Source: Coenobita brevimanus (Eukaryota > Arthropoda > Malacostraca > Decapoda > Coenobitidae). From it: a stretch of DNA of 64,000 nucleotides. The stretch covers positions 18,261,335 to 18,325,334 of the forward strand of contig CM064655.1 of NCBI GenBank assembly GCA_032717465.1, given 5' to 3'. The notes beneath the pieces are model-generated. The model was not told the origin of the DNA. It saw only the letters and a program-made list of their open reading frames with translations, and did no database searches. Made by a program: the position numbers and the translations under genes. Each line of letters starts with the position of its first letter. The first letter of the stretch is position 1. This document shows, piece after piece, positions 1-11,057 of this stretch.

Positions 1-489
1 GAACATGTTATGACGGAAAAAATACGTTTCCCCCCGTCTGTAAACGTATTTATTTCTGCTTTGTATCTGTGTTCGTAATAATTGTATCTGTATCCGTAAT
101 AATTAGACTTATTCTTAGTTCTGAAACTGCATTACAATTCTATTTTTAGCCATGCTCGTGGTGAGGGGGCTGGAAGTTGCGACTCAACTTCCGTATTGCT
201 AATTGGACTGACCCTCCACTTTATTCTCCCGTGGCAGAGTCTAGCCTTGGAGGAGGGCAGTTTTCTTATTTAGGACTGAAAATTCAACTCTTTTGCTCCC
301 TTTTCCAAGCATGGGCACAACGATAATGTAAAAAATAACTCGAAACTACCATAAACATATTTTATATCAAAAAGGTGAAAATGTATTCATAACATTTTTT
401 TTTTTTCCAGCCATTCCTAACAGATTATGTACCGAAATCATTCGATATCATCATTTCTCATATATGAACAACATTTCAGCACCATTTGC
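1..489. other. No gene recognised (left edge)
   Basis: AT-rich unique-looking sequence with several in-frame stops in every frame. A T-rich run lies near 400. I see no coding, RNA or repeat signal that I can name. Confidence 0.5.
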
Positions 490-772
490 ATTGTTTTGGG
501 AGGTTAAAAAAAAAAAAAATAACAACACCTGCCCAGTTGCGATGCAACAGTGCCCCATGGACGGCGATATTGGTTGCCGATATTTCTGCAACTTCCGCGC
601 TTCATTGCAAGCCACAAAATGTGTCTAAGAAGCTGGGATTTGCACTGTTAGGTGCATCTGAACTTTCTCTTCAATATGGCAAGAAAAAAAATCAATTTTT
701 GAAACTTCAAAAAACTGCCCCAGCGACGGCCTGGGGTGCACGGAAAATTCCGGACCTTCGGCCACGAAGGGG
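490..772. mobile_element. Possible right end of a TTAA (piggyBac-type) element
   Basis: The stretch ends CACGAAGGGG followed directly by TTAA (773-776). Read inward this is CCCCTTCGTGGCC, the CCC start typical of piggyBac-type terminal repeats and similar in style to the better-supported TTAA elements at 40053, 47449, 51822 and 61960. No matching left end is visible, so it may be truncated or begin outside the window. The 96-codon open frame here (486-776) has no recognisable domain and I do not call it a gene. Confidence 0.35.
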
Positions 773-785
773 TTAAGTCAAGAAA

Positions 786-1453
786 ATCGCGGACCTAGGC
801 ACCGAAGTCGGCCTTTTCTGAGGAGAATCGTAAACCGCGGCATTCAATTTGAAAATCGCAACCCAACAACCAATCACCACCCGTTCCTGGTGGCAAGTAT
901 GCATGCTATTGCCGCCACGTTGTTGTTGTTCTTCCCGCCAGTCCGCACACTACAGACCATCGCCGTGGAGTACGAGAGCTACCTGCCTTTTTTTGTGCCC
1001 CCCCCCCACCTCCTACCTTCCATGGCCCGTCGCAAACCCCCAATGAAGCGCTCTAAGCACTACGGCATCAAGAAGCAGCCGCCGTTGTCATACAGTCAAC
1101 GTTAGGAGCTCATTTGTCATGTTGAGAAGGGAGCACCCCCACCTCATGCTGAGAGGTTCTAAGTTCTTCCCAACACCACCCCACTCCATTCACTTAAGCA
1201 ATATCGTCATAGGATTAAGGTGAGATCCCTTAACATTGCTTATTTCTATTAAATACATTCACTGAATATTCCTAAATTTGTATGTTTGTGTTTGATGGTG
1301 CCTAGATAGGTGTAGGTAGGGTGCTGTGGGGGGTGGCTGGCCAAAGTCCAGACCCAAATTCATTTTTCACATATGAGTTATTATTTATAAACAACGGAAT
1401 CTGTAAATCGCGGCAGTGGTCCAGACCCAAATTGCCGCGAATTACGAGGACTG
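786..1453. mobile_element. Pogo/Tigger-type remnant
   Basis: The right end reads inward CAGTCCTCGTAATTCGCGG, the CAGT..CCTCG style of pogo/Tigger terminal repeats. The left part (786-880) contains related motifs (AATCGCGG, CGTAAACCGCGG), but the left end is not sharp. A short open frame from the ATG at 1021 (27 codons, Lys/Arg-rich) is the only possible coding relic. Non-autonomous and degraded. Confidence 0.4.
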
Positions 1454-1473
1454 AGTGTATATATATATATATT

Positions 1474-1977
1474 ATCCATCCATCATCCAATCCTACGTTG
1501 CCCCATGCGAGCCAGGGGCTTGGCAAGTTGGTCCTGACATCTAAGATGACAGTGACCAGCCTCACTCATCCATGAGTGGCATTACATGAGCAATCAACCC
1601 CAACCTCCCCTTGGATATAAACCTTCACAGGCTCAATCCTATTGGAGCGCCTGAAGTACCCAATAAACCACCAGGCACCAAAATTTGGTTACATGGTTAC
1701 CACCCAGCATAGTAAATGGTTTCCTGGTGTGCAGGAAACCATTTGGCTTGTCACTCAGTGTAGAGTCACCCACAGGCAGAAGGAAGAGGAAAGAATGAAG
1801 AAAAGAAAGATAGAAGGGGGAGTGTAAAGTCAACCATAGGTAGAAAGACGATGAATGACTGAAGGAAAGAAAGACAGAAGAGGATGGAAGGAAAGAAGGA
1901 TGGAGGAGAGGAAAGGGCATACATCCGAGAGCAGCATTGCATCGAGTGAGTGCATGGTGAGTGCCCCCACCTACCAC
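1474..1977 (-). repeat. SINE-like repeat family S, full-length copy
   Basis: About 505 bp and the best reference for a family seen again at 2441, 12942, 19128, 22591 and 54529. Read on the minus strand it starts GTGGTAGGTGGGGGC, passes a pyrimidine-rich stretch, then a conserved inverted repeat (AAATGGTTTCCTG ... CAGGAAACCATTT, here 1712-1745). An A-box-like motif (TGGTTTATTGGG here; TGGTTTAGTGGG in other copies) follows, and it ends in an (ATGG)n tail. There are no terminal inverted repeats. The A-box match and short tandem tail suggest a Pol III-type retroposon, although the box lies mid-element rather than at the head. The 5' end abuts AT repeats. Confidence 0.65.
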
Positions 1978-2033
1978 AATATATATATAATCAATAAATA
2001 ATATACATATACCATATTTATATGTATATCACA

Positions 2034-2068
2034 AATATATATATGTATATATATATATATATATATAC
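2034..2068. repeat. (AT)n microsatellite
   Basis: Near-uninterrupted AT dinucleotide run. Confidence 0.9.
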
Positions 2069-2174
2069 TAATACCTAGATATAAGATACCCCTAGATGCG
2101 ATACCCCGGCTTAACAATGGGGGTAGAAATACCAGCATACCCTGCCTGACTATGGCCAAACCCTTAACGATGGG

Positions 2175-2366
2175 TTTTGATGTTTTTTTACCGACTTTGA
2201 TTATATCTTGGACTAAAACTGTGTATTTAGGTTGATTTATAAACTGTTTTTAGACTTAGATCAACGTGTTTTTTGATGTTTTTTTACCGACTTTGATTAT
2301 ATCTTGGACTAAAACTGTGTATTTAGGTTGATTTATAAACTGTTTTTAGACTTAGATCAACGTGTT
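2175..2366. repeat. Exact 96-bp tandem duplication
   Basis: A 96-bp unit beginning TTTTGATGTTTTTTTACC occurs twice in direct succession (2175-2270 and 2271-2366), with no difference that I can see by eye. It has no coding potential. The identity implies a very recent duplication or an assembly artefact. Confidence 0.9.
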
Positions 2367-2440
2367 TTAGCCAAAGGTGGGGTGAACATTATCATTTTGG
2401 GGTACAGTTCACTAAGCTTGATTTTTTCCAGTTTTTCTGG

Positions 2441-2686
2441 TAGGTGGTGGCGACCATCATCCACTCGCTTGATGTAGTGCTGCCTACTTCTTCCTTAGCC
2501 TTTATCATTCTTGTACTATGCCTGCCCTCCTCTCTTTCCATTTCTCCCATCTTTCCTGTCACTTCTTATTGCTTTTCTTTCCTTTACAGGTGGCTTTACA
2601 TTGAGTGACAAGCCAAATGGTTTCCTGTAAGCCAAGAAACCATTTACAAAGCTGGGTGGTAACCATATACTCAAACCATACGTGCT
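2441..2686 (+). repeat. SINE-like family S, 5' part only
   Basis: Matches the head, the pyrimidine-rich part and the hairpin (AAATGGTTTCCTG near 2617) of the family S repeat. It then switches at about 2687 into the tail of the 5S-derived SINE instead of continuing through the A-box region. This is either a chimera or a junction of two insertions. Confidence 0.6.
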
Positions 2687-2818
2687 CCCTACATGTCAAC
2701 AAGTGGGTTGGTGGAGGGTTAGTGCCCCTCCCCGCAAAACAAATAACTCAAAGTCAAATGGCCACCCCTTAAGGGATTATGGCATCTGGCAATAGATTGA
2801 GAGAGAGATATTTGACGA
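2687..2818 (+). repeat. 5S-SINE body and RTE-like tail, head missing
   Basis: Matches the post-5S part of the repeat at 45591-45780: AAGTGGGTTGGTGGAGG, then TTAGTGCCCCTCCC, then GGCCACCCC ... GGCATCTGGCAATAGAT. The last part resembles the 3' terminus of the RTE-like LINE A copies. It is followed by GAGAGAGATA. The 5S-like head is absent. Confidence 0.6.
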
Positions 2819-3094
2819 TTTTCAGATTTTATTTGATGGTTTTTGTGAGTTATATTGAGGTGTTAGGCTTACGTTAGCTTCCTTGACAGCTGTTAGGCCA
2901 TTTAGATTGGCTTCAAACTTGTTTTGGGGCTCATCTGGGTGGGTTTTGGGCTTGGTTTGGGAGGGGGGGGGGGAATCCAAGGATGGTAAACACTCCATGT
3001 TACTTTACATGCTGAAACTGCCCCGATATATGATACCCCACCAAACGATTGGGTTCTACCCAACCAATTACATTGTTTAACTGGGGTATGCATG

Positions 3095-3125
<31 letters not shown>

Positions 3126-3171
3126 CTACACCACATGCAATTTACACTTCACACAACGTATCCCACTACAT
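2819..3171. other. No gene recognised; contains (AT)n
   Basis: Short unique-looking interval with a G-rich run at about 2960-2972 and an (AT)n microsatellite at 3098-3126, just before the LINE B 5' end. No coding signal. Confidence 0.5.
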
Positions 3172-5862
3172 TACAGGGGTTGGTGCCAGCAAGGGCATGC
3201 GGCCAGAAAACTCTGCCCCCGCTACCTAGTGGAGGACTTTTGGGGGAAGGCGTGATGGGGGTTCCGTTGGAATAGATCATGGGTCCAGGGCGAGATGGGT
3301 CTCGAACCTGTGCTAGAGGGTACGGGGCATTGCGGTTCCTAGGCTGCTGCTTCCGCCCAATAGAGAAGGGCCCGAATCTGAAGGAAGCGCCCCAGGAGGC
3401 TGCCCAATCAGTGGGTGCATAATGGCGGGACAGTTGCAGTGCCAAAGTGAGCTTGGAGGCTGTCCCTGCAGCTGTCCTGGCGGGATGCCCCGAGGCCACT
3501 ACCACAGCCACTGGTAAGCTGGTGGGCTATAGGTCCCAGATCCATTGCCTAGCACTGGGATTGTGCAGTGAGTGGGGCCTGTGGTATGTCTATCCCCCTT
3601 TATTAATACTGACTATGACCAAATACAAGAATCAGTTTCAAAGTAAGTCTGAGGAGAGTAAATCACCCAGGGGGATGAATGTGGGAAGTTTGAGAGGAAG
3701 AGCGGGGGAAGTCGCTGAGGCATTCAGTAAGAGGTGGGTGGATGTGGCATGTTTGCAGGAAGTCTGGTACAAGGGTGGATCAGCCAGAAAGATTGTTGGG
3801 AAGGACTGTTACCATAAGTTGCTTTGGCAGGGGAGGACAGACAGATATGGGGGTGTTGGTGTGATGGTTACAGAGAAATGGGTGGAATATGTTATGAATG
3901 CTATGAGAGTATGCGATGGGATATTGGTAGTGAAAATTCTGTTCGGTGGAAAGATAACTGCAATTACTGTATATCGGCATATGCTCCACAGGCAGGATTG
4001 GATGAAGTAAAGAGAGACAGATTTTGGAATGATTTACGTATAGTAGGTGGTATGCGGGATGAGATAGTGGTTTTGGGAGGGGACTTAAATGGTCATGTAG
4101 GTGAAGCAGCTCAAGGTTATGATGGAGTACATGGGGGAAGTGCGTATGGTATAAGGAATGCAGAAGGGGAAAAGGATACTCGAGTTTGGGGAGGCAATGG
4201 ACATGATTGTGTGCAACACATATTTGAGGAAGAGAGAGAGAGTAGGTTAATTACATAAGAGTCTGGGGGAAATAGCAGTCAGATAGATTATTTTCTGGTT
4301 AGGAAGGCTGATAGGAGGTTAGTGTGGGATGCTAAAGTTACAGGAAGTGAGGAGTGTGTGCAGCAGCACAAACTATTGATTTGTGATATGGTGCTTAAAG
4401 AACAAGTGATGAAAGAGGGGACATATGTACCCAGGAGGAAAATATGGAAGCTGGAAAACCAAGTAGTAAGGGACGCCTTTTATAGCAAGGTGAGGAGACT
4501 GGTGGCTGAACAGGCAGCCGTAGACAGAGGTGTTAATGAACAGCACAGAGCCCTAAAGAACAATCTCTTGAGAGTTACTGATGTAACATGCGGTTGGACA
4601 AGAGGACCACCAAGACATAAAGTAACTTGGTGATGGGACGAGTTTGTAGAAGATGCAATTAAGGAGAAACGAAGGCTCTTCCGGGAATGGAAAAAGGGTG
4701 GTAACAAGGAGAAATACGTGGCTGCCATGCGCAGGGCTAGAAGAGAGGTATACAGGGCGAAGTCTGAATCACAGAGATTTTTACTTAACCTAAATCATGG
4801 AGAAAGGAAAAATATGATACTTAAGGTGACAAATCAGATGAAGAGGGATAATCAGGATATTATAGGTGAAGAGTGTGTGAGGAATGATGAAGGAAGGGTA
4901 CTGGTAAGCAGTGGGGATATTAAAGATGCACGGAGAGAGCATTATAGCCAGTTGTTGAATGAGGAATTTGACCGGGACAGGGAAGGTTTGGAGCCAGCAG
5001 ATCCAGTGTTTGGCCCTTGACTTTGATTGATTCTGCTACTGTAAGTGAGGCAATAGGCAGGATGCAGGTGGGGAAGACAGCAGGTGTGTCTGGGATGACT
5101 GCAGAAATGTTGAAGGTCTCCGAAGATATAGGGGTGAGGTTAGTCAATGACCTGATAAATATGATTATATATGAGTGTGTTGTCCCAGATGATTGGTTGA
5201 AGAGTGTACTGTAATTGTAAATCGGTATAAATGGAAGGGTGATGTCCTGGAAAGAGGAAATTATAGAGGTATAAAGCTTTTAGATCAGATAATGAAGGTA
5301 ATGGTGAGAGTTCTAGAAGGTATGATTAGAGAAAGAGTGAATATTGATGAGATGCAGTTTGGGTTTATACCAGGCAGGGGGACAACTGATGCCATATTCA
5401 TTGTTCAACAGCTTCAGCAAAAATATATTGAGAAGAAGAGGGATCTGTATATTGTTTTTGTTGATTTGGAAAAGGTCTTTGACAGAGTCCCCAGAGAGGT
5501 GGTGAATTGGGCAATAAGATAGCTTGGCTTGGAGGAGTGGCTGGTTAGGGTGATTAGGCCTATGTATGTGGGTGCTCGCACCCAGGTAAGAGTGAATGGA
5601 GATATGAGTGATGAGTTTTCCATGAACGCTGGTGTGCATCAGGGGTCAGTTTTAAGTCCCATATTGTTTATCATGATATTCGATGCCCTCTCACATGACT
5701 TCAGAAATGGACTCCCATGGGAGATTTTGTATTCTGATGAATTGGTGTTGACTGCAGAGAACGAGAGGGAGGCAGAGGAAAGATTTAGGAAGTGGAGAGA
5801 TGGTATGGGGCACAAGGGCTTAAGGGTAAATGCAGATAAAACAAAAGTGATGAAAACTAGGG
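3172..5862 (+). mobile_element. LINE family B copy 1, 5' segment (5'UTR, endonuclease, reverse transcriptase)
   Basis: Near full-length non-LTR retrotransposon of the endonuclease plus reverse transcriptase type (RTE-like in my judgement), decayed into several frames. 3172-3640 looks like the GC-rich 5' leader. An APE-type endonuclease follows in two frames: MNVGSLRGRAGEV and CLQEVW (catalytic Glu) at 3677-3775, then SAYAPQ and GGDLNGHVG at 3970-4105, with a frameshift near 3975. Stops at 4256 and 4631 break the linker. The reverse transcriptase spans about 5020-5860: FGFIPGRGTTDA, FVDLEKVFDRVPRE (first catalytic Asp), HQGSVLSPILF, and YSDELVL where YADDLV-like is expected, so the catalytic pair is altered. 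At 5863 the element is interrupted by LINE C and resumes at 10123. Confidence 0.85.
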
Positions 5863-8800
5863 TAGTAATAGTAGTAGTTGTTCCCTAGGCAGTCTGATCG
5901 AACAGCCCTGAGTCCCTTAGGAAGGCCATGGCCAAGATCGGGCTTTCCCACAGAGCTCTCAAAAAGTGTAAATTGAGTTGTTGGTGTAGGTGATTGTGTG
6001 CAATGCAGTCTTTCATAATGTGCTTAACAGTATGGGGTGCTGTGTTGCATCCTGGACAGGCATCAGAGACGGAGTCATCCAGCCTCTTCTGGTAGCTTAA
6101 GTGGGCTGGATGGTGCCCACATCTCAGCCTGGCCAGATGGACCCTGTCCTCACAAAGGAGATAGGATTAAGAAGGGTGGATGTCAGGAGGCCATACATGC
6201 AGCTGTGTGTTGTCTTTAAGTGACTGAATGAAGCGGCGAGTGTCCTGAGTGTGGATATGCTTCTCGAAGCTGGTCTGAGGTGGGCGAGGGGGGTGAGATG
6301 ACAGTATTTGTGTATGGTATCATGTGCTGGGTGTTGTTTTGATGTTCCTTGGTGTGGGTGGATGTGCTGCCATGTAATATAGTGGATGTTGTAGGTCTGT
6401 GGAGGCTCCAGCAAGAAACTGGGTGCCTCTCATGTCTAGGTGATCCTTGACTTTGAGGACATTGGTTTCTTGATATAGGTGGTCTGTGGGTGTAGTAGCT
6501 GTGCAGCCTATGATTATTTTTAGGGCGTTGTTCTGTATGGTCTGTAGTGTTGTAGTGTGTTTTGGCGAGGTTAGGAGCCCATGCAGGGCTTGCATAATTC
6601 ATCACTGAACGTACGTATTGTATGTATACTATGGTGGTGGGTTTTTTGTTGTGTGCAAATGTTGTATGGGCAAGTGACCTCAAGGCACTGAGTCTTGGTG
6701 TTATTTTATTTTTAATGTTTGTGAAGACAGAAAGAAATCAGTAGGTTAGAAGTTGTAGTAGCAATCAAGAAAGTTAAATTGGGGAAAGCCCCAGGAATTG
6801 ATGGAGTATATGGTGAAATGCTGAAGCATGGGGGAGAGATAGTAGTAGAATGGATGTGGAAAATGTGCAGATTGGCCTGGGAGGAAAGTAGAGTCCCGAA
6901 GGATTGGAAGTCAGGTATAATTATTCCCTTGTACAAAGGAAAAGGGGAAAAAGAAGTGTGTGGTAATCATAGGGGCATCTGTCTTCTTAGTATACTAGGA
7001 AAAGTGTATGATAGGATAATTATTGACAGAGTTAGGGGAAGAACAGAGGAATTAGTTGGAGAAGAACAGGGAGGCTTTAGGAAGGGAAGAGGTTGTGTAG
7101 ATCAGATATTCATTCTTAGATCTTTAGTGGAAAAGTTTCTAGAGAAAGGAAAGAAGTTATATGCAGCTTTCATGGATTTGGAGAAAGCATATGACAGGGT
7201 GGATAGACAAGGATTGTGGAAAGTATTAAGAATATATGGAGTAGATGGGAAGTTGTTGAATGCTGTGAAGAGTATGATGGGAAGTTGTTGAATGCTGTGA
7301 AGAGTATGATGGGAAGTTGTTGAATGCTGTGAAGAGTATGTATGATGGTGCTAAGGCTGCAGTGCATATGGGTGGTGAACTAAGTGAATTTTTCTCTCTG
7401 AAGGTTGGGTTGAAACAGGGATGTGTCATGTCTTCATGGTTGTTCAATCTGTACATGGATGGGGTAATAAAAGAGCTACAAGGTAGGGTAGTGGATGTTG
7501 GAGTGGCCCTGGTGAGAGAGGATAGTGTTTGGAAACTCCCTGTACTGTTGTTTGCAGGTGATACTGTGTTGTTGAGTGAAGACGAAGGGGAGCTGCAAGG
7601 CTTGGTGGATGAGTTTGGGAGAGTCTGTAAGAAACGGAATCTAAAGGTGAATGTAGGGAAGAGTAAAATGATGGTCTTTGAAAGAAGTGAACTCAGTGAA
7701 TGTACAGCGAGGTTGGATGGTGAGGAATTGGAAAATGTGAGTACGTTTAAGTACTTGGGTAGTGTGATGAGTAAGGATGGAGGTTTGGAGGGTAAAGTGC
7801 TTGAAAGGGTACAGCAGGGAAGAAAGGTTGCTGGTTCTTTGAAAGCAGTGATAAGAAACAGGGAAGTGAGCATGGAAGTGAAAAAGTTACTACATGACAG
7901 TATTGTGATACCAACTCTAACGTATGGAAGTGAAGCTTGGACATTGTTGGAAGGACACAAGTCAAGAGAGCAGTGGATATGAGTTATTTATGGGGAGCCT
8001 GTGGAGTCACATGGAGAGACAGGCTGAAGAATGAGGATATAAAGGAGATTTGTGGTGTGGATGTGGATGTGATAGGAAGCGTTATGAGGAACACACTGAG
8101 GTGGTTTGGCAATGTGGAGAGGATGGAGGGTGAGAGACTGACGAAGAGAGTGTATGTGAGTGAGGTGGAGGGGGGAAGAGGGAGGGGGAGGCCAAGGATG
8201 AGATGGAGGGATGGGGTGGAGAAGTATATGAGCAAGGGGGGTGTGAGTTGGGAGCAGGGCAGTGAAATGGCGGGGGACAGGGCGACGTGGAGGTGATTTG
8301 TTTGTGGCCACCCCAAATGGGATTGAGGCGTTTGGCAATAGATACATAGATAGTGATGTATTGTTTAAATGACCCTGATGTATGTTACACCAAGGATTTT
8401 GTGTGTGTGTGTGAGTGTGGTAGGGGAGTGTTGTTTATGGCGAGGTGTGGGATATGACTGTGTTCTGCTGTCCAGTTTGTGAGAAGGGTCACTGTAGATT
8501 TGGCTGGGGCTATTTTGAGCCTGTTTGTGGTGAACCATTCGTGTAGTGTGTTGAGGTAAGGTTGGATGATGTGTGCAGCTGTGTTTGCATTTTGATGCAT
8601 ACATGTTAATGTTATATTATCTGCATAGGAAGCTATGTGTATCTGTGGTGTGTGGGGTGTGGGTATGTCATGCACGTATAGGTTAAAGAGTGTAGGGGAC
8701 AAAAAGAGATTCTTGGGGGACACCGTTTGTGAAGTTTCTGATGGTAGAAGACTGATCGGCAAATGTTATGTGTGCACATCTGCCTGCTAAGTAGTTTGCC

Positions 8801-10122
8801 AGCCATCTTTTTGTGTTATTGTGCATGTCTGTGTTGAGTATTTTGCTTGTGAGGTTTTGGCTGGGGATGGCATCAAAAGCTTTGCTGATGTCTAGTGTGA
8901 TTATTAGTGTTCTGTGTGGTGGCCTAGCTGAATTCATGCCATCGAAAACTCTTTGTGTAAGGTCTGTAAGAAGGGTGTTTGTGGAGTGTAGTGGCCTAAA
9001 GCCATGTTGTAATTGGGCTAGGGGAATGTGAGGTGTGACTAGTTGTGGTACCAGTCGTTCAGTGACTTTAGAGGGGGTGCAGAAGAGTGTGATGGAGCGG
9101 TGTGAGGAGGGTAACGTGAGGTCTTTGTTGGGTTTAGGGATAGTAATGATAATGCCATGCTTTCAGATGTTGGGTATTATGTTGTGTGGGTAGCTATAGT
9201 TTTATATGTTTGTGAGTGCTTGTATGCCCTGTGGTCCAAGGTGTTTAAGGTGAATGTTGCTTATGTTGTCTGGTCCACAGGCAGATGAGTGCTTAAGGTT
9301 GTTAATGATGTGCTTCGTCTGGTTGTAAGTGAAAGGAGCGTAGTCTGGGTCTGTGGGGAACTGTCTCTTACGTCAGATGATATGTCGGTCGTCGCGATGG
9401 GGGTTTAGAAGGCTGACTTGTGAAAAGTGATTGATGAGAGTGTTTGCTTGTTGTTTGTTTGAGAGTATAGTGTCTGTTGTTGTGATGGCAGCGTGTGATT
9501 GTGTGGTGTTGCTGTTGGAAAGTGTGATGCTGTTTAGTGTTTTGTAAAGTTTGCTGATGTTTGTTTTGCGGTCAAGTGTTTGGAGGTAATTTTTCCAGTT
9601 TAGTGTTTGCTGTTCTGATATTTTATTATTTATTTGAGTGTTGAGTTCTTGTATTTGTTGTATGGTGTCTTGTGTATGGGGTGTTGGGGAGTGTCGCAGT
9701 GTGTCTCGTTGTCTGATGAGGTCTTGAATTTCTGGTGTGAAGTTGGGGTTGTGTTTCTTTCTGTTGCCTATAGGGATGTGTCTTTTGTCTGCATTTTGCA
9801 TAACTGTACTGAAAGTGTACACACCGGTGTTGATGTTTGTGATGGGTGTACTGTTCAGTGTTTCGAAATGTTGTTCTGTTTTAGTTACAAAGGCCTCCCA
9901 GTGGGCTCTCTTATAATTAGTGTATGTGTGTTTGTGGCCAGCTGAGGTGATTCTGGTTTTGGTAGTGATGATGATTGGGAGGTGATCAGAACCTAGGGTT
10001 TTGGCCACTCTCAAGGATGTAGTGGGAGTGAGGTTTGGGGAGCAGAAGGTGATGTCTAGGGATGATGGGAGGAAGAGGGCTTGGTGTGGGATATGGGTAT
10101 GTTGGTCTAGATTGTTCAGTAC
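5863..10122 (-). mobile_element. LINE family C (Jockey-like), antisense insertion into LINE B, itself split by LINE A1
   Basis: Read on the minus strand. The tail of the endonuclease (GSDHLPIII near 9980) starts abruptly at 10118, so the 5' end is truncated. A connector (about 9400-9900) and reverse transcriptase follow: LDISKAFDAIP near 8875, NGVPQESLFVPYTLF near 8700, and SYADNITLTC near 8615, where the second catalytic Asp is replaced by Asn. The C-terminal part continues on the far side of LINE A1 (6683 down to 6130; SVMNYASPAWAPNL). The 3' end at 5863 carries CTA/TAC trinucleotides. CTAGGG at 5857-5862 and 10123-10128 may be the target duplication. Several stops make it non-functional. 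Confidence 0.8.
6721..8353 (+). mobile_element. RTE-like LINE family A, copy A1 (5'-truncated)
   Basis: Inserted in LINE C. It starts inside the segment upstream of the reverse transcriptase. The reverse transcriptase reads [18 protein letters not shown], then GGFRKGRGCVDQIF, then FMDLEKAYDRVDR. A 32-bp unit is present three times (about 7246-7341) and shifts the frame. The active-site motif reads FAGDT instead of FADDT, removing a catalytic Asp. A second frame break lies near 7965 before the C-terminal WFGNVERMEGERLTKRVY region. The 3' terminus is the family-typical GGCCACCCC ... TTTGGCAATAGATA followed by GATA-like repeats. No clear target duplication. Confidence 0.85.
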
Positions 10123-10985
10123 CTAGGGCTGGTGGCGGTACTGTCAAAGACGAGGGAGAGTGGCCATGTGCAGTTTGCCACAAGGGCGTGGGAAGTAATT
10201 CCATCTTGTGCAGTGTTTCTGATAAATGGGTGCACAAGAGATGTAGTGGTATCGAAGGCAGACTGCGAGATAATGCTGATTTTATGTGTATGGCATATCG
10301 GGGAGAGCAGGTGGAGATTGTCAGGTGGGAAAGGATTGAACTTGCTGGTAGGTCTCTTGAGTGTGTGGAAGAGTTTTGTTATTTCGGAGACATGTTGTGT
10401 GCTGGAGGTGGGGTTGGAGCTAGCTCTGTGGCTAGGGTGAGAAGTGGTTGGAAGAAGTTCAGGGAGCTGTTGTCTCTCCTGACATTGAGAGGACTCTCCC
10501 TACGTGCTAAGGGGTCTTTGTATGCAGCATGTGTTAGGAGTGCAATGCTGTATGGTAGGGAGATCTGGGCAGTAAAGTAGGAGGATATTCGCAGGCTAAG
10601 ACGTACAGAAATGACAATGATTAGGTGGATGTGCAATGCGTCCCTGTGTGCAAGGTCTGGGGGGGCTGGGTTTACGATGGAAGAGTTGAGAGGTAGGATG
10701 GGACTGCAGTGTATTGGTGTTGTCATGAGAAGTGGTAGATTGAGATGGTTTGGGCATGTGGAGAGGATGGGGGATGATAATTGGGTGCAGAAAGTGAGAG
10801 GTGTTACTACTAGGGGTGGGGTTATGAGGGGCAGACCGAGAAAGACATGGGACAAGGTCATTCAGTGTGACCTTAAAGTTAAGGGACTGAACAGGGAGAC
10901 TGCAATAGATCGTGCAGCGTGGAGAGCCGCCATTAGGTGATTATGGCCGATGCATGCAAGCATTTTGGAGCCTTCAAAAACAAAA
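10123..10985 (+). mobile_element. LINE family B copy 1, 3' segment (PHD-like finger and C-terminal domain)
   Basis: Continues the LINE B coding sequence after the LINE C insertion. A Cys/His-rich finger at about 10168-10300 reads CAVCHKGVGSNSILCSV, then DKWVHKRC, resembling a PHD finger. Compared with the expected pattern, a Cys is replaced by Ser (CSVSDKW) and the last CxxC reads CMAY. A C-terminal region (LCAGGGVGASSVARVRSGW, then RWFGHVERMGDDN) follows and is interrupted by a stop at 10578. The 3' end (GATGCATGCAAGCATTTTGG) is shared with LINE B2 at 27512. Confidence 0.8.
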
Positions 10986-10997
10986 ACGATACATACA

Positions 10998-11019
10998 TAC
11001 TGTATATATATATATACTG

Positions 11020-11054
<35 letters not shown>
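10998..11054. repeat. (AT)n microsatellite
   Basis: AT-dominated run broken by ACTGTATGT. It forms the left flank of the TIR element at 11055. Confidence 0.9.
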
Positions 11055-11057
<3 letters not shown>

